From CAIXSC01 sp046349915 (GTDB lineage Bacteria; Planctomycetota; Planctomycetia; Pirellulales; Pirellulaceae), in NCBI GenBank assembly GCA_046349915.1, contig JAXMBL010000005.1, forward strand, positions 1-64,000: DNA of 64,000 nucleotides, in the 5' to 3' direction. The position numbers and the translations under genes were made by a program. The notes under the pieces were generated by a model, which saw only the letters and a list, made by a program, of their open reading frames with translations, did not search any database and was not told where the DNA came from. The stretch's first letter is position 1. Every line of letters starts with the position of its first letter. Shown here one piece after another: positions 1 through 8,086 of this stretch.

Positions 1-182
1 TTCCAAAAGCTTGCTTCCGCGTCGATGGGGAAGATACTAGGGTTCGCAGCCATTAGCCGGTGGTTGAGCGAAGCGACACCACCGGTTCCATGGTTGCATG
101 GGCCCACGCGGTCGCGGGTTCGTGGGATCACGGTTTCGCGGGTTCATGGATTCGCGCCAAACAAGACCAGCACGCGGGCGAG

Positions 183-629
183 TTAGTCCAGGAAACGATC
201 GTCGTATGCCACGCCCGCCTTTTTCAAGAGTTCGACCAATTCCTCGCGAAACGTTTGCACTCGGTGATGCTCAACCTGGTTGGCGATGTATTGCTTCACT
301 CGAGGCCTCGCCGTCGGACTCACCGTGAAAGCACCGTATCCCTCTTGCCAATGAAACTCGCGTAACGCGATCTCCTCATGTATCCAGATGGACGACTGCT
401 TCTTCAGATCGCGCATGAAGTCCGCCAGACAATGAGTCGACTTCAGCCCCACTAACAAGTGCACATGATCGGCGACGCCCCCAACGCCTTGGACAAAGCC
501 GCCCAGTCCGACGACTGTCCCACCAAGATACTCAAACAGTCGAGGACGCCATGCGTCATCCAACGACGGCACTCGGTCTTTCGTTGAAAAGACGAGGTGA
601 TAAGGCAACGAGAGAAATGTCGACGACAT
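183..629 (-). CDS. REP-associated (IS200/IS605-type) Y1 transposase, RAYT-like
   Basis: 148-aa single-domain HUH endonuclease of the Y1_Tnp family, which nicks and joins single-stranded DNA at hairpin ends. I see the family opening SLPYHLVFSTKDR, the HUH metal site HVHLLVGL in mid-protein and the nucleophile region QEGYGAFTVS with the catalytic Tyr. The start MSSTFLSLPYH was chosen because the family begins there; the longer frame upstream (to 701) adds an unlike, basic leader. There is no partner tnpB and no obvious insertion-sequence ends, so it fits a domesticated RAYT rather than a mobile IS200. The many palindromic repeats in this window are possible substrates, but that link is inference. 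Confidence 0.82.
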   Translation of the reverse strand: MSSTFLSLPYHLVFSTKDRVPSLDDAWRPRLFEYLGGTVVGLGGFVQGVGGVADHVHLLVGLKSTHCLADFMRDLKKQSSIWIHEEIALREFHWQEGYGAFTVSPTARPRVKQYIANQVEHHRVQTFREELVELLKKAGVAYDDRFLD

Positions 630-786
630 CACACGATAGCCGTCAAGTTTCCGCGGAATCGACTTGCGGTTCCCATGGAGAGGCCAATACAATCCCCGCA
701 ATCGAGGTACTGCCGAGTCGCGAAGTGAATCTTCGCCGCGCTACGAGAGAACTTCGCGACGCTTACCCCCATCGAGGGCAATTTAG

Positions 787-1314
787 ATGGCTGCTGACGT
801 AAATGTGGTGCGCCGTTCGTTTCTGGCCGGCGCATCGGCCTCGGTTGTGACCGCGATGGCTGCGAGTGCTTGGGCGAAGCCTGACGCCGTGGCAATCGGA
901 GTCGCAGTGGCGCCACCGACTCAGAACGGCATTGTCGAAACGGCGAACCATCTCGAATCACCCCAACTGGAATACCACGACTTTGCGGCACGGGTGGGCG
1001 AATCGTTTCGGTGCCGTGACGCATCGGGAGCGGATATTCTCCTTCGGTTAGAGCGAGTGGCGATTCAACCTTTGACGCCCTACGACATTCGTCGCCACTC
1101 GCCGCCGGAGTCGAAGGGCTGTATCGAGTCGATTGCTTTTCCATTGCGACAAACGCCTTTCACGTTGTTCTTTTCCACCTCGCGCAACATGGCCCCCGGC
1201 GACTCGCTGGTCCGCCTCTCGCATCCTCGCCTGGGAGACTTCGATTTGTTCTTGCAACAGAGCTCGGCGGCTTCGTCGTCGAGCGGCACTCGTATGGTTG
1301 CGGTATTCGGTTAG
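787..1314 (+). CDS. Putative Tat-exported DUF6916-like protein
   Basis: 175 aa. The N-terminus has a twin-arginine-like signal (VRRSFLAGASAS, then a small hydrophobic stretch ending ASAWA), suggesting export of a folded protein. The rest resembles the DUF6916 family: the pattern around FTLFFSTSRNMAPGD and the ending HPRLGDFDLFLQ is shared with the next gene (IFRDHSAN and DQLGTMEIFLVPIG). It is the first gene of a same-strand cassette of two DUF6916-like, three tail-collar and one GNAT gene. Biochemical role unknown; family assignment is from recall and not searched. Confidence 0.7.
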   Translation: MAADVNVVRRSFLAGASASVVTAMAASAWAKPDAVAIGVAVAPPTQNGIVETANHLESPQLEYHDFAARVGESFRCRDASGADILLRLERVAIQPLTPYDIRRHSPPESKGCIESIAFPLRQTPFTLFFSTSRNMAPGDSLVRLSHPRLGDFDLFLQQSSAASSSSGTRMVAVFG

Positions 1315-1391
1315 AGGTAAGGAGATTTCTCGCCAACTGTAGTACGACTCGCACCACTCCGAGCCCCTGAATTCGCGTTCGAGGAAAACTG

Positions 1392-1697
1392 ATGCCAGAA
1401 CGTTGGACGATCGAGCATTTCGAACCACAACAGGCGACTCGGTTTCAGTGGCACGCCGCCGCGCTCGGCGTACGTCCCTTGGAATTGATCGAAGTCAAGC
1501 GGCTGAGGGTGAATCGAGTGGGCGGGTCGCCCGCGGAGCGCGAGCCATTCAGCTTGATTTTTCGCGACCACTCGGCGAACGCCCTGCCGCAGTCCACTTA
1601 TCGTTTGGATCATGACCAGTTAGGGACCATGGAGATCTTTCTGGTCCCCATCGGGCTCGATGAACAGGGCATGCGTTACCAGGCTGTATTCACTTAG
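1392..1697 (+). CDS. DUF6916-like small protein
   Basis: 101 aa, no signal peptide. It starts MPERWTIEHFEPQQATRF and ends with the motif LGTMEIFLVPIG shared with the C-terminus of the preceding gene. In related cassettes known to me, DUF6916 proteins sit beside phage tail-collar proteins, as here (tail-collar gene 90 bp downstream). The start codon at 1392 follows a purine-rich stretch (TTCGAGGAAAACTG) that can act as a ribosome-binding site. Function unknown; a structural or chaperone partner of the collar proteins is inferred from neighbourhood only. Confidence 0.7.
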   Translation: MPERWTIEHFEPQQATRFQWHAAALGVRPLELIEVKRLRVNRVGGSPAEREPFSLIFRDHSANALPQSTYRLDHDQLGTMEIFLVPIGLDEQGMRYQAVFT

Positions 1698-1786
1698 CAG
1701 ATGTATTCACATAGCAAAGTAGCACTGCGTCGGACGCCAATCCAATCCGATTGGCTCAACTTCGCAAATTGCAGGAGACGTTCATC

Positions 1787-2317
1787 ATGGCCGACCCGTT
1801 TATCGGCGAGATTCGCATGTTCGGCTTCGGTTTCGCTCCCAAGGGTTGGGCGGCCTGCGATGGCGCCATTCTTCCCATTCGACAGAACCCCGCCTTGTTT
1901 TCGTTACTGGGCACCAACTTTGGCGGCGACGGCAAATCGACGTTCGGACTACCCGATTTGCGCGGCCGAGTTCCGCTGGGAGGAGCGGGTATGGGTCTAG
2001 GTATGCTAGGTGAGGCGGGAGGCGCCGAGACCGTACAACTCACCTTGGCTCAAATTCCTTCGCACACGCACACCATGGCGGCGTCGACGACCGACGCCAC
2101 TTTGCAGCGAGTCGAGAACTCGATGGTAGGCGTCGCCACCAAATCGGTGCTGGCGAAAGCGTCGTTCAATCTTTACGGTCCCCCGGGCAATCCGCAGGCG
2201 CTCAGTCCGCAGACCATCGGCTCGGTGGGCGGCCAGCAAGCGCATGAGAACATGCAACCGTATCTCACGGTGAATTTTTGCATCGCGCTGCAAGGGGTCT
2301 TTCCGCCGCGTCCTTAG
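1787..2317 (+). CDS. Phage tail-collar domain protein 1 (MdpB-like)
   Basis: 176 aa. N-terminal collar signature FIGEIRMFGFGFAPKGWAACDG, then LPIRQNPALFSLLGTNFGGDGKSTFGLPDLRGRVPLG, all classic for the Tail_Collar / microcystin-dependent protein family that forms trimeric short-tail-fibre-like structures. Start MADPFIG was chosen over an upstream in-frame Met because GGAG lies at the right distance and both paralogues downstream start at the same residue. It is the first of three tandem paralogues (1787, 2476, 3050). Such trios are found in non-phage contexts; no other tail gene is nearby. Confidence 0.9.
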   Translation: MADPFIGEIRMFGFGFAPKGWAACDGAILPIRQNPALFSLLGTNFGGDGKSTFGLPDLRGRVPLGGAGMGLGMLGEAGGAETVQLTLAQIPSHTHTMAASTTDATLQRVENSMVGVATKSVLAKASFNLYGPPGNPQALSPQTIGSVGGQQAHENMQPYLTVNFCIALQGVFPPRP

Positions 2318-2344
2318 CAATGGCAGGCCTAGCAATGGCAGGCC
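2315..2344 (+). repeat. Two tandem copies of a 15-bp unit at the tail-collar stop codon
   Basis: TAGCAATGGCAGGCC occurs twice end to end, beginning with the stop codon of the first collar gene; a third decayed copy follows (TAGCAATAACAGGGG, 2345-2359). Confidence 0.85.
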
Positions 2345-2475
2345 TAGCAATAACAGGGGCAGGGCGCTCCACCAGTTCCTGCCGCCCTCGATCCCTGGCG
2401 TCTTGCAGAGATCACTTGCTTGCGTCCTTAACCCACTCATTTTCATCCCCACTCGAAAGCGTCAGCAGGCATCCC

Positions 2476-3000
2476 ATGGCAGATCCCTTCCTGGGCGAAA
2501 TCAGAATGTTCGCCGGAGACTACGCGCCTGATGGCTGGATGCTGTGCAATGGTCAGCTATTGCCCATCAAACAAAACCAGGCACTTTACTCGTTGCTGGG
2601 CACCACTTACGGTGGAGACGGAACGATGACATTTGGGCTGCCTAATTTGATAGGCCGAGTGCCGATTCATGCGGGAACCGGTCCAGGCCTTTCGATGCGG
2701 CCCTTAGGCGGCAAAGGCGGCCAATTAGAGGTGACGCTGACGACGGCTCATCTTCCGCCCCACAGTCATGCGTTGACGGCGAGTATGTCTGCGGCGAGTA
2801 CAGGCAACGCCTCAGGCGCCGTACTCGCTCAAAGTTCCGTGAACGCCTACGTGCGAAATCCTCCGTCCCAGTCGCTGCTTCCCTTGAACGACGCCACGGT
2901 TGGCGTTGCGGGCCAGAATGACGCGCATCCCAATTTGATGCCCTATGCATGCGTTTCGTTCATGATCGCGGTCCAGGGCATCTTTCCTTCCAGATCATAA
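2476..3000 (+). CDS. Phage tail-collar domain protein 2 (MdpB-like)
   Basis: 174 aa, second of the trio. Starts MADPFLGEIRMFAGDYAPDGW; continues with LLPIKQNQALYSLLGTTYGGDGTMTFGLPNLIGRVPIH and ends QNDAHPNLMPYACVSFMIAVQGIFPSRS, the same C-terminal pattern (N-N-Q/L-M-P-Y ... IALQGIFP) as its paralogues. The conserved start residue argues against the longer upstream reading beginning at 2278, which overlaps the previous gene. Likely forms a fibre-like oligomer with genes 1 and 3; whether it is exported or particle-bound cannot be read from sequence. Confidence 0.9.
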   Translation: MADPFLGEIRMFAGDYAPDGWMLCNGQLLPIKQNQALYSLLGTTYGGDGTMTFGLPNLIGRVPIHAGTGPGLSMRPLGGKGGQLEVTLTTAHLPPHSHALTASMSAASTGNASGAVLAQSSVNAYVRNPPSQSLLPLNDATVGVAGQNDAHPNLMPYACVSFMIAVQGIFPSRS

Positions 3001-3049
3001 ATGTAGGACTCTTCCACAATCCCTCATTAATCAAGCGAAAGATAACGCC

Positions 3050-3583
3050 ATGGCGGAAGCATTTCTCGGCGAGATCCGCATATTTGCCGGTAACTTCGCA
3101 CCTCAAGGTTGGGCATACTGCGATGGGTCGCTCTTGCCCATTGACCAGAACGAGGCGCTCAGCAGTGTACTGGGCACTAAGTTTGGCGGAGATGGCACGA
3201 AGAATTTCGCCCTCCCCAATCTCAACTCGAGAGTCCCCATGCATTGGGGCATCTTTAGCGAAATCACTAAGTATCAAATCGGTGATACCGGCGGCGACGA
3301 GACGGTAACGCTCGGCGCCCCCGACATCCCCTTTCATACTCATCCCGCTCAGGTGACGTCACAGACTGCCTCGGAAGACGACCCCAAACCCGATGGGGTC
3401 ATGGGCGCGGGGCTCATGTTGACCAGTAAACTGTACGCCCCCAACAACACGCCGCTCGACGCCCCCTTGCACGCCTCGGCGCTCGCTCCCGCAGGCGGCA
3501 ATATGCCTCACAACAATCAACAACCTTATCTGCGAGTCAGCTTCATCCTATGTCTTGAAGGCATTTATCCCGCGAAACCTTGA
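3050..3583 (+). CDS. Phage tail-collar domain protein 3 (MdpB-like)
   Basis: 177 aa, third of the trio. Begins MAEAFLGEIRIFAGNFAPQGWAYCDG, followed by LLPIDQNEALSSVLGTKFGGDG and NFALPNLNSRVPMHWG, and ends NNQQPYLRVSFILCLEGIYPAKP. It diverges more in the middle than its two paralogues. Its stop codon overlaps the TTG start of the GNAT gene (TTGA), which points to translational coupling and shows that the acetyltransferase belongs to the cassette. Confidence 0.9.
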   Translation: MAEAFLGEIRIFAGNFAPQGWAYCDGSLLPIDQNEALSSVLGTKFGGDGTKNFALPNLNSRVPMHWGIFSEITKYQIGDTGGDETVTLGAPDIPFHTHPAQVTSQTASEDDPKPDGVMGAGLMLTSKLYAPNNTPLDAPLHASALAPAGGNMPHNNQQPYLRVSFILCLEGIYPAKP

Positions 3584-4107
3584 GCGCGGCCATGGGAAAC
3601 GGAATTACCTTTCGCCCCATCGCCGACGACGACCTCCCGTTCTTGTTCGCCGTCTACGCGCATACGCGGCTGGGCGAGCTGTCTATGGCGCCATGGACCG
3701 AGGAGCAAAAAATCGCCTTTCTGCGCCAGCAGTTTCACGCGCAGCATACGTACTACCAACAAGTTTTTCCGTCAGCCAGCTTTCAAGTGATTCTGCTGAA
3801 GGACCAGCCGATCGGTCGGTTGTACGTCCATCAAACGCCCGAGGAATTGCGGATCGTCGACATCGCTTTGCTACCGTCTGCTCGCGGGCGTGGGATCGGC
3901 GGCGCCATCCTGCGCGACCTGATGGCCGCTGCTGCAGGCACGGGCCAAGTCGTTCGCATCCATGTGGAACGCGAGAATCCCGCCTTACGACTGTACCAAC
4001 GTTTGGGCTTTCAGAGGATCGAGGATTTGGGGGTGTATTTTCTGATGGAATGGATGCCGCCCGCGGGAGAACTGTCCCAGTCTTCGATCAGTTCATTCGG
4101 ATGTTGA
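3580..4107 (+). CDS. GNAT-family N-acetyltransferase, coupled to the tail-collar cassette
   Basis: 175 aa. GNAT fold with the acetyl-CoA loop LPSARGRGIGGAILRDLM and the C-terminal motif VERENPALRLYQRLGFQRI. It transfers an acetyl group from acetyl-CoA to an amine; substrate unknown. The start is TTG at 3580 overlapping the upstream stop, or ATG at 3592; the coupled start was kept. The same gene order (collar proteins followed by a GNAT) suggests modification of a collar partner, but this is inference from context. Confidence 0.88.
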   Translation: MSAAMGNGITFRPIADDDLPFLFAVYAHTRLGELSMAPWTEEQKIAFLRQQFHAQHTYYQQVFPSASFQVILLKDQPIGRLYVHQTPEELRIVDIALLPSARGRGIGGAILRDLMAAAAGTGQVVRIHVERENPALRLYQRLGFQRIEDLGVYFLMEWMPPAGELSQSSISSFGC

Positions 4108-4224
4108 TTAGCAACTTCAGGACGCTTGCTGTGAACACGCGTTGTATCAAACTACTGGTCGTTCTTACTCCTTCGTTCCTCATTTCGGCGGAGACGGAGG
4201 CTCTTCGTTTCGGGAGATCAGGAA

Positions 4225-4389
4225 ATGGGCAACTTTTCGCATTCGGGAGTCAATCACGGCTTCAAGGGACTGATCGTGACCACTCGCCGTTTGGGCCGAG
4301 GCACCGCCATCCTCACCAACATCGATCGCGGCGACCAGGTTTTCGAACCCATCCAACGAGCGGTGAACGATGCGCTCAATCAACGCTAA
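4225..4389 (+). pseudogene. C-terminal remnant of a beta-lactamase-family serine hydrolase
   Basis: A 54-codon in-frame stretch reads GNFSHSGVNHGFKGLIV, then GRGTAILTNIDRGDQVF and a terminal helix IQRAVNDALNQR. This is the usual end of class C beta-lactamase-like (Beta-lactamase Pfam) hydrolases, including the HSGxNxGF motif that follows the KTG-equivalent region. In the same frame just upstream LFVSGDQ also fits the family, but before about 4190 the frame is an Arg run and the catalytic SxxK and YxN regions are absent. Best read as a truncated relic; 4108-4224 holds no gene. Confidence 0.5.
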
Positions 4390-4404
4390 TGAATGCACCA
4401 GATC

Positions 4405-4470
4405 GTGGGGCAGGTTTGTAACCTGCCCCGTTGCTTAACATTAGCAGGGCAGGTTGAAAACCTGCCCCAC
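4405..4470. repeat. Paired palindromic repeat, GGGGCAGGTT family
   Basis: Two inverted elements back to back: GGGGCAGGTTTGTAACCTGC(CCC) and GGGCAGGTTGAAAACCTGCC(CC). Same family as the blocks at 5001-5248, 22.9-23.2 kb and 25.1-25.4 kb. Confidence 0.85.
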
Positions 4471-4492
4471 CGAAGGGGAACCCTCTACTTCC

Positions 4493-4990
4493 ATGAATCA
4501 CGTCGCAATCGTCAAAGCCGATCTTGATCAGACTCAACACCAACTGGCCATCTTGAGTCTGATGGACGCATATTCCGTTGATCCGATGGGGGATGACCAG
4601 CCTCTTTCCGACTTCGCTCGACAAAACTTGATTGCGGGACTGCGAGCGCACCCGACATCATTGGTCTTTCTCGCGTTGCATGGCGATCAGCCAGTCGGCA
4701 TCGCCACTTGCTTCCGCGGGTTCTCGACGTTCGCCGCCAAGCCCCTCATTAACATTAGCGACTTCTTTGTTGAACCGACGTTGCGCGGTCAGGGAATCGG
4801 TCGCATGCTGCTCGACGCGGTCCTCGCGGAAGCGAAGCAAACACACTGCTGTAAACTCACGCTCGAAGTACAACAAAACAACTCGCGTGCTCGCTCGATT
4901 TACGGACAATTCGGCTTCCAGCAAGCCGTATATGCCGCTGACGCCGCAGGCGGCGGTTCGCTCTATATGGTCAAACCGATCCAAGGATAG
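4493..4990 (+). CDS. GNAT-family N-acetyltransferase
   Basis: 165 aa. The GNAT core is clear: substrate-side strand ISDFFVEPTLRGQGIGRMLLDAVLAEA carries the acetyl-CoA-binding R/Q-x-x-G-x-G/A signature, and the C-terminus has LEVQQNNSRARSIYGQFGFQQA. Start ATG at 4493 chosen because the upstream in-frame extension translates the palindromic repeat. It is not closely related in sequence to the collar-linked GNAT at 3580. Flanked on both sides by GGGGCAGGTT repeats. Substrate unknown. Confidence 0.88.
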   Translation: MNHVAIVKADLDQTQHQLAILSLMDAYSVDPMGDDQPLSDFARQNLIAGLRAHPTSLVFLALHGDQPVGIATCFRGFSTFAAKPLINISDFFVEPTLRGQGIGRMLLDAVLAEAKQTHCCKLTLEVQQNNSRARSIYGQFGFQQAVYAADAAGGGSLYMVKPIQG

Positions 4991-5000
4991 TACGGCGGAA

Positions 5001-5248
5001 GTGGGGCAGGTTTGCAACCTGCCCCGTTACTCACACGCCGGACTGGGCAGGTTGAAAACCTGCCCCACGGGAACACTGCGTGGGGCAGGTTTGTAACCTG
5101 CCCTGTTACTCCCACGTCGGACCGGGCAGGTTGAAAACCTGCCCCACGGGAACACTGCGTGGGGCAGGTTTGCAACCTGCCCCGTCACTCACACGCCGGA
5201 CCGGGCAGGTTGAAAACCTGCCCCACTTGGTTGAAAACCTGCCCCACG
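5001..5248. repeat. Three tandem 79-bp units of the GGGGCAGGTT palindromic repeat
   Basis: Units start at 5001, 5080 and 5159. Each carries two palindromes, GTGGGGCAGGTTTGCAACCT(GCCCC) and GGGCAGGTTGAAAACCTGCC(CCAC), separated by a variable TTACTCACACGCCGGACC-like spacer. A last half unit ends at 5248. The structure can fold as strong hairpins on either strand. Confidence 0.9.
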
Positions 5249-5429
5249 ACTGCTCGGCTTCGAGCTTAACTCTCTCCTTCAAGGGCAGCGCAACATAGTC
5301 CACGAAAGTCCAAACACGGGACATGCATCCCCGAAGGAGGGGAAATATTTCGGCCGCTCGCCGTCATTTTGCGAACTAACCTTAAAGTGCTCTTCGGTTT
5401 GGTTTCGCAATTTCCAGTTACTGGCCTCG

Positions 5430-8009
5430 ATGGCGAACCTGTTCCAGTGCACGAATCCGAGTTGCTCGTTTCAAGCCGATGTCCGGGGGGTATCGGCCGC
5501 ACAGGAGACGCTGCGCTGTATGGTCTGCGGCTCGTCCGCTCGACGCTGCCAGCCGCGCACGCCCCAGCCAGCCGCCGCCAACTCGCAGGCTGACCAATAC
5601 TTACAGCAAGAACTGGCCGTTGGATCTTCCCGCGAGTCCGCCACCGCGGTCGTCGCCGCCGAGTCTCCCTCCACCATCGACCTCGACGCCGACTGGCTCC
5701 GCAAACTCGCCAGCCCCGACGACTCAACCCTGGTCCAAAAGCGGACGCCCGATCCCGGCGACACGGCCACTCAAACATCCCTCCCCCCCAACGACTCGCC
5801 CCCCGCAGCGGCCCCCGCGCCTGAATTCGCAGGCGCCGGTTCGCATGCCAGCCAAGCGCCTCGCCCGCCGCTGGCGCCGGAACCTCAGCCGATTGTCGCT
5901 GGCCGAGCGGTGTTCGGGCGAGCCAAGTTATCGCTCGACCCTATCGAACTGCTGGTCGAGGGCGGAATTCATGCTAAGCACTTCGACTACAGTCGCGGGC
6001 GGCTAGTGATTCAACACGAACGCCGAGGGATCGAGCGACTCTCCGCCTGGTCGCTCGACGACTGGCGTCCCGTCGATCCGTCCCTGGGGTTCGATCCCGT
6101 TTCCATCTCGCATCATGAGTTGGCCGCGTCGTTGGGTCCCGAGCGAGAGTATGCACTCGAAATCGTCCGCTCCACCACCAATCCGTCCGGTTCTTTCTGG
6201 AAAGTGGCGGTCAGCGAGCCGAGTCGCGGGTTTGGCGTCGACCGCCGCCGCATCCAACTGATCTGGGATATGACTCGCGGCCAATGGGTCGGAGGCATCG
6301 AAGCTCGCGATACCGATGACACTCATTTTCACATGGGCGGTCGGCATCTCGTCATGACAGGCGGGCAGGGGGCCAAATCGCTGCGCATTCTGCCGTGGGC
6401 GGATGGGAGCAGCATCGACCTGGGCCGTCCACTCTCCGAAAAACAACTGGGACCGGGCCCGCTATCGCTCGCGTTCGCCCCCGACGACAGCTACGTCGTC
6501 GCTCAACGCGGACCGATGTTCCTGCCCGATCACACGTTGCGCGAGCCGTTACACCTGACCGCGCTGCAACCGGAGTCGGCCGAACCGACGTGGGAACGGT
6601 CGTATGCGCAGGTGGCCGGTCTGGCGAACACGTCCTGGCAATGCCTGGGAACATGGCTCTCGCCGCAATCGGAACTGCTCGGCGTCGTGCTCACTCGCGA
6701 ACCCCAGGCGCGTTTTCTGCTGTGCGATTTGGCCACGGGCAAGCAAGTCGCCGCGCCCATCCTCTGTCGCACTCGCTTGAAGATGGCGGTCGCCGTCTCG
6801 CCTCGCCATGGTCTGGCGGTGTTCCTCCGCGAGCCCAACATTCTCGAGGTGTGGCAGTTTGGCGTGGCGACGCCGCTGTTGCAAATTAACTTCGATGTGA
6901 CTCACCCCGGTTCCACGGGCCGAGTGGGCGCGCTGCTGTGCCCTGAAGGACGTTATCTCGCCGTCCACTTCACCGATCGACCGCTGATGCTGGTTTATCG
7001 CATCGCGGTGGATGGCGAGCCCCTGGAGTTGAGTCCACGGGTCGACGAGGCGCTTTGTCCGCCCACGAAACCGATCCTGGATGACTCGCCGCGGCGCAAG
7101 CCGACTCAAGAGCCAGTGACATTGTTGAGCGACTCGGCGACCTTCTCCATCGATCATCTGATCGACGGTCCGGTGGAGCCGCCCGCCGCCGAGGAACCTC
7201 GTCGTCGCCGACGCACTCGCAAGCAACGCAGCGGCCTGCAGCCCCTGGAGTTGCTGACCATTTGGCTGATCGTTTCGGTGATGGCCTACATCCTGAGCGT
7301 AGGGCCGGTGGCCGCCTACTTTCCTCATCCGCCGCCCTGGTTGCTGCAGTGCTACGCCCCGCATCGCATGCTGGCCAGCCATGCCCGGGTCGCGAACGCT
7401 TTGAGGAACTGGTGTGGCTGGTGGCGAGCTACGGATGAAGCGTATGCGGTCTACTTTGGCGTGAAGCTGGTCGCCTACCAAGAGGAAGAATCGCCCGCCG
7501 AGACGCCTGCTTCCTCGAGCGAAACGGCTGCCTCGGCCCCGCCTAACTCCTCGACAGAACTCGCAACGAACGCGAGTTCCGCGGAGGATGCTGGTGCACG
7601 CAAGTCCGCGGTTCTCGCCCCTCCCGCCACGCAGCGAAAAGAGGTCGGCCCAAATACGACAACGCCGAACAGCAACTCGGCGGCTGCTGCGGCAGCGTCA
7701 GCCACGCTGCCACCGGCCTCCGCGGTGGCGGACGATGTCGCAGAGCCAAGCGTCTCGACCAGCCAGACGACGCCCGCCGACTCCGTCGGTGAAAACGCCG
7801 CGCCGCCGGAAGTGCGACTGTGGACCGACAAGTATGGTCGGAGAGTCGAAGCGGTGCTGGTTCGAGTCGAACAGAACGAGGTGATTTTCGAATTGCCGAA
7901 CGGCCAGTTCCGCAAGACATTGATCAGTCGCTTGAGCGCCGAGGACCAAGAGTACCTCCGTAAGACGCAAGGTCGCGCCTCGGCCTCGGCCCGTAATGCC
8001 CAACCGTGA
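5430..8009 (+). CDS. Large membrane protein with N-terminal zinc ribbon and C-terminal SHD1 domain
   Basis: 859 aa. Residues 7-33 contain two Cys pairs (CTNPSC and CMVC) that look like a zinc ribbon. A Pro/Ala-rich linker follows, then a long beta-rich region (about 170-560) resembling WD/beta-propeller proteins but without clear WD repeats. One membrane helix lies at about 607-631 (IWLIVSVMAYILSVGPVAAYF). After a second low-complexity linker the C-terminus (about 794-850) matches the SLA1 homology domain 1: VRLWTDKYGRRVEAVLVRVE and LPNGQFRKTLISRLSAEDQEYL. SHD1 domains are unusually frequent in planctomycetes; their ligands there are unknown. An unusual cytosol-to-periplasm sensor-like layout; role not known. 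Confidence 0.82.
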   Translation: MANLFQCTNPSCSFQADVRGVSAAQETLRCMVCGSSARRCQPRTPQPAAANSQADQYLQQELAVGSSRESATAVVAAESPSTIDLDADWLRKLASPDDSTLVQKRTPDPGDTATQTSLPPNDSPPAAAPAPEFAGAGSHASQAPRPPLAPEPQPIVAGRAVFGRAKLSLDPIELLVEGGIHAKHFDYSRGRLVIQHERRGIERLSAWSLDDWRPVDPSLGFDPVSISHHELAASLGPEREYALEIVRSTTNPSGSFWKVAVSEPSRGFGVDRRRIQLIWDMTRGQWVGGIEARDTDDTHFHMGGRHLVMTGGQGAKSLRILPWADGSSIDLGRPLSEKQLGPGPLSLAFAPDDSYVVAQRGPMFLPDHTLREPLHLTALQPESAEPTWERSYAQVAGLANTSWQCLGTWLSPQSELLGVVLTREPQARFLLCDLATGKQVAAPILCRTRLKMAVAVSPRHGLAVFLREPNILEVWQFGVATPLLQINFDVTHPGSTGRVGALLCPEGRYLAVHFTDRPLMLVYRIAVDGEPLELSPRVDEALCPPTKPILDDSPRRKPTQEPVTLLSDSATFSIDHLIDGPVEPPAAEEPRRRRRTRKQRSGLQPLELLTIWLIVSVMAYILSVGPVAAYFPHPPPWLLQCYAPHRMLASHARVANALRNWCGWWRATDEAYAVYFGVKLVAYQEEESPAETPASSSETAASAPPNSSTELATNASSAEDAGARKSAVLAPPATQRKEVGPNTTTPNSNSAAAAAASATLPPASAVADDVAEPSVSTSQTTPADSVGENAAPPEVRLWTDKYGRRVEAVLVRVEQNEVIFELPNGQFRKTLISRLSAEDQEYLRKTQGRASASARNAQP

Positions 8010-8086
8010 TACGGCGCCTCGAACGTGGCACTCAACTGCTACGCGTGACGCTCAACTGCTACGATAGCTTGCCAAGGGAGGCGACT

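Noticed and set aside
629..1144. Long minus-strand frame overlapping the Tat-exported gene
   Set aside because: Shadow of the GC-rich plus-strand gene; no family motif or ribosome-binding site.
5001..5248. CRISPR array
   Set aside because: Repeats are 79 bp with internal palindromes and the spacers are conserved, with no cas genes in the window.
4963..5324. Several short frames with repeated CNLP and GRLKTCPT peptides
   Set aside because: They are translations of the GGGGCAGGTT palindromic repeats.
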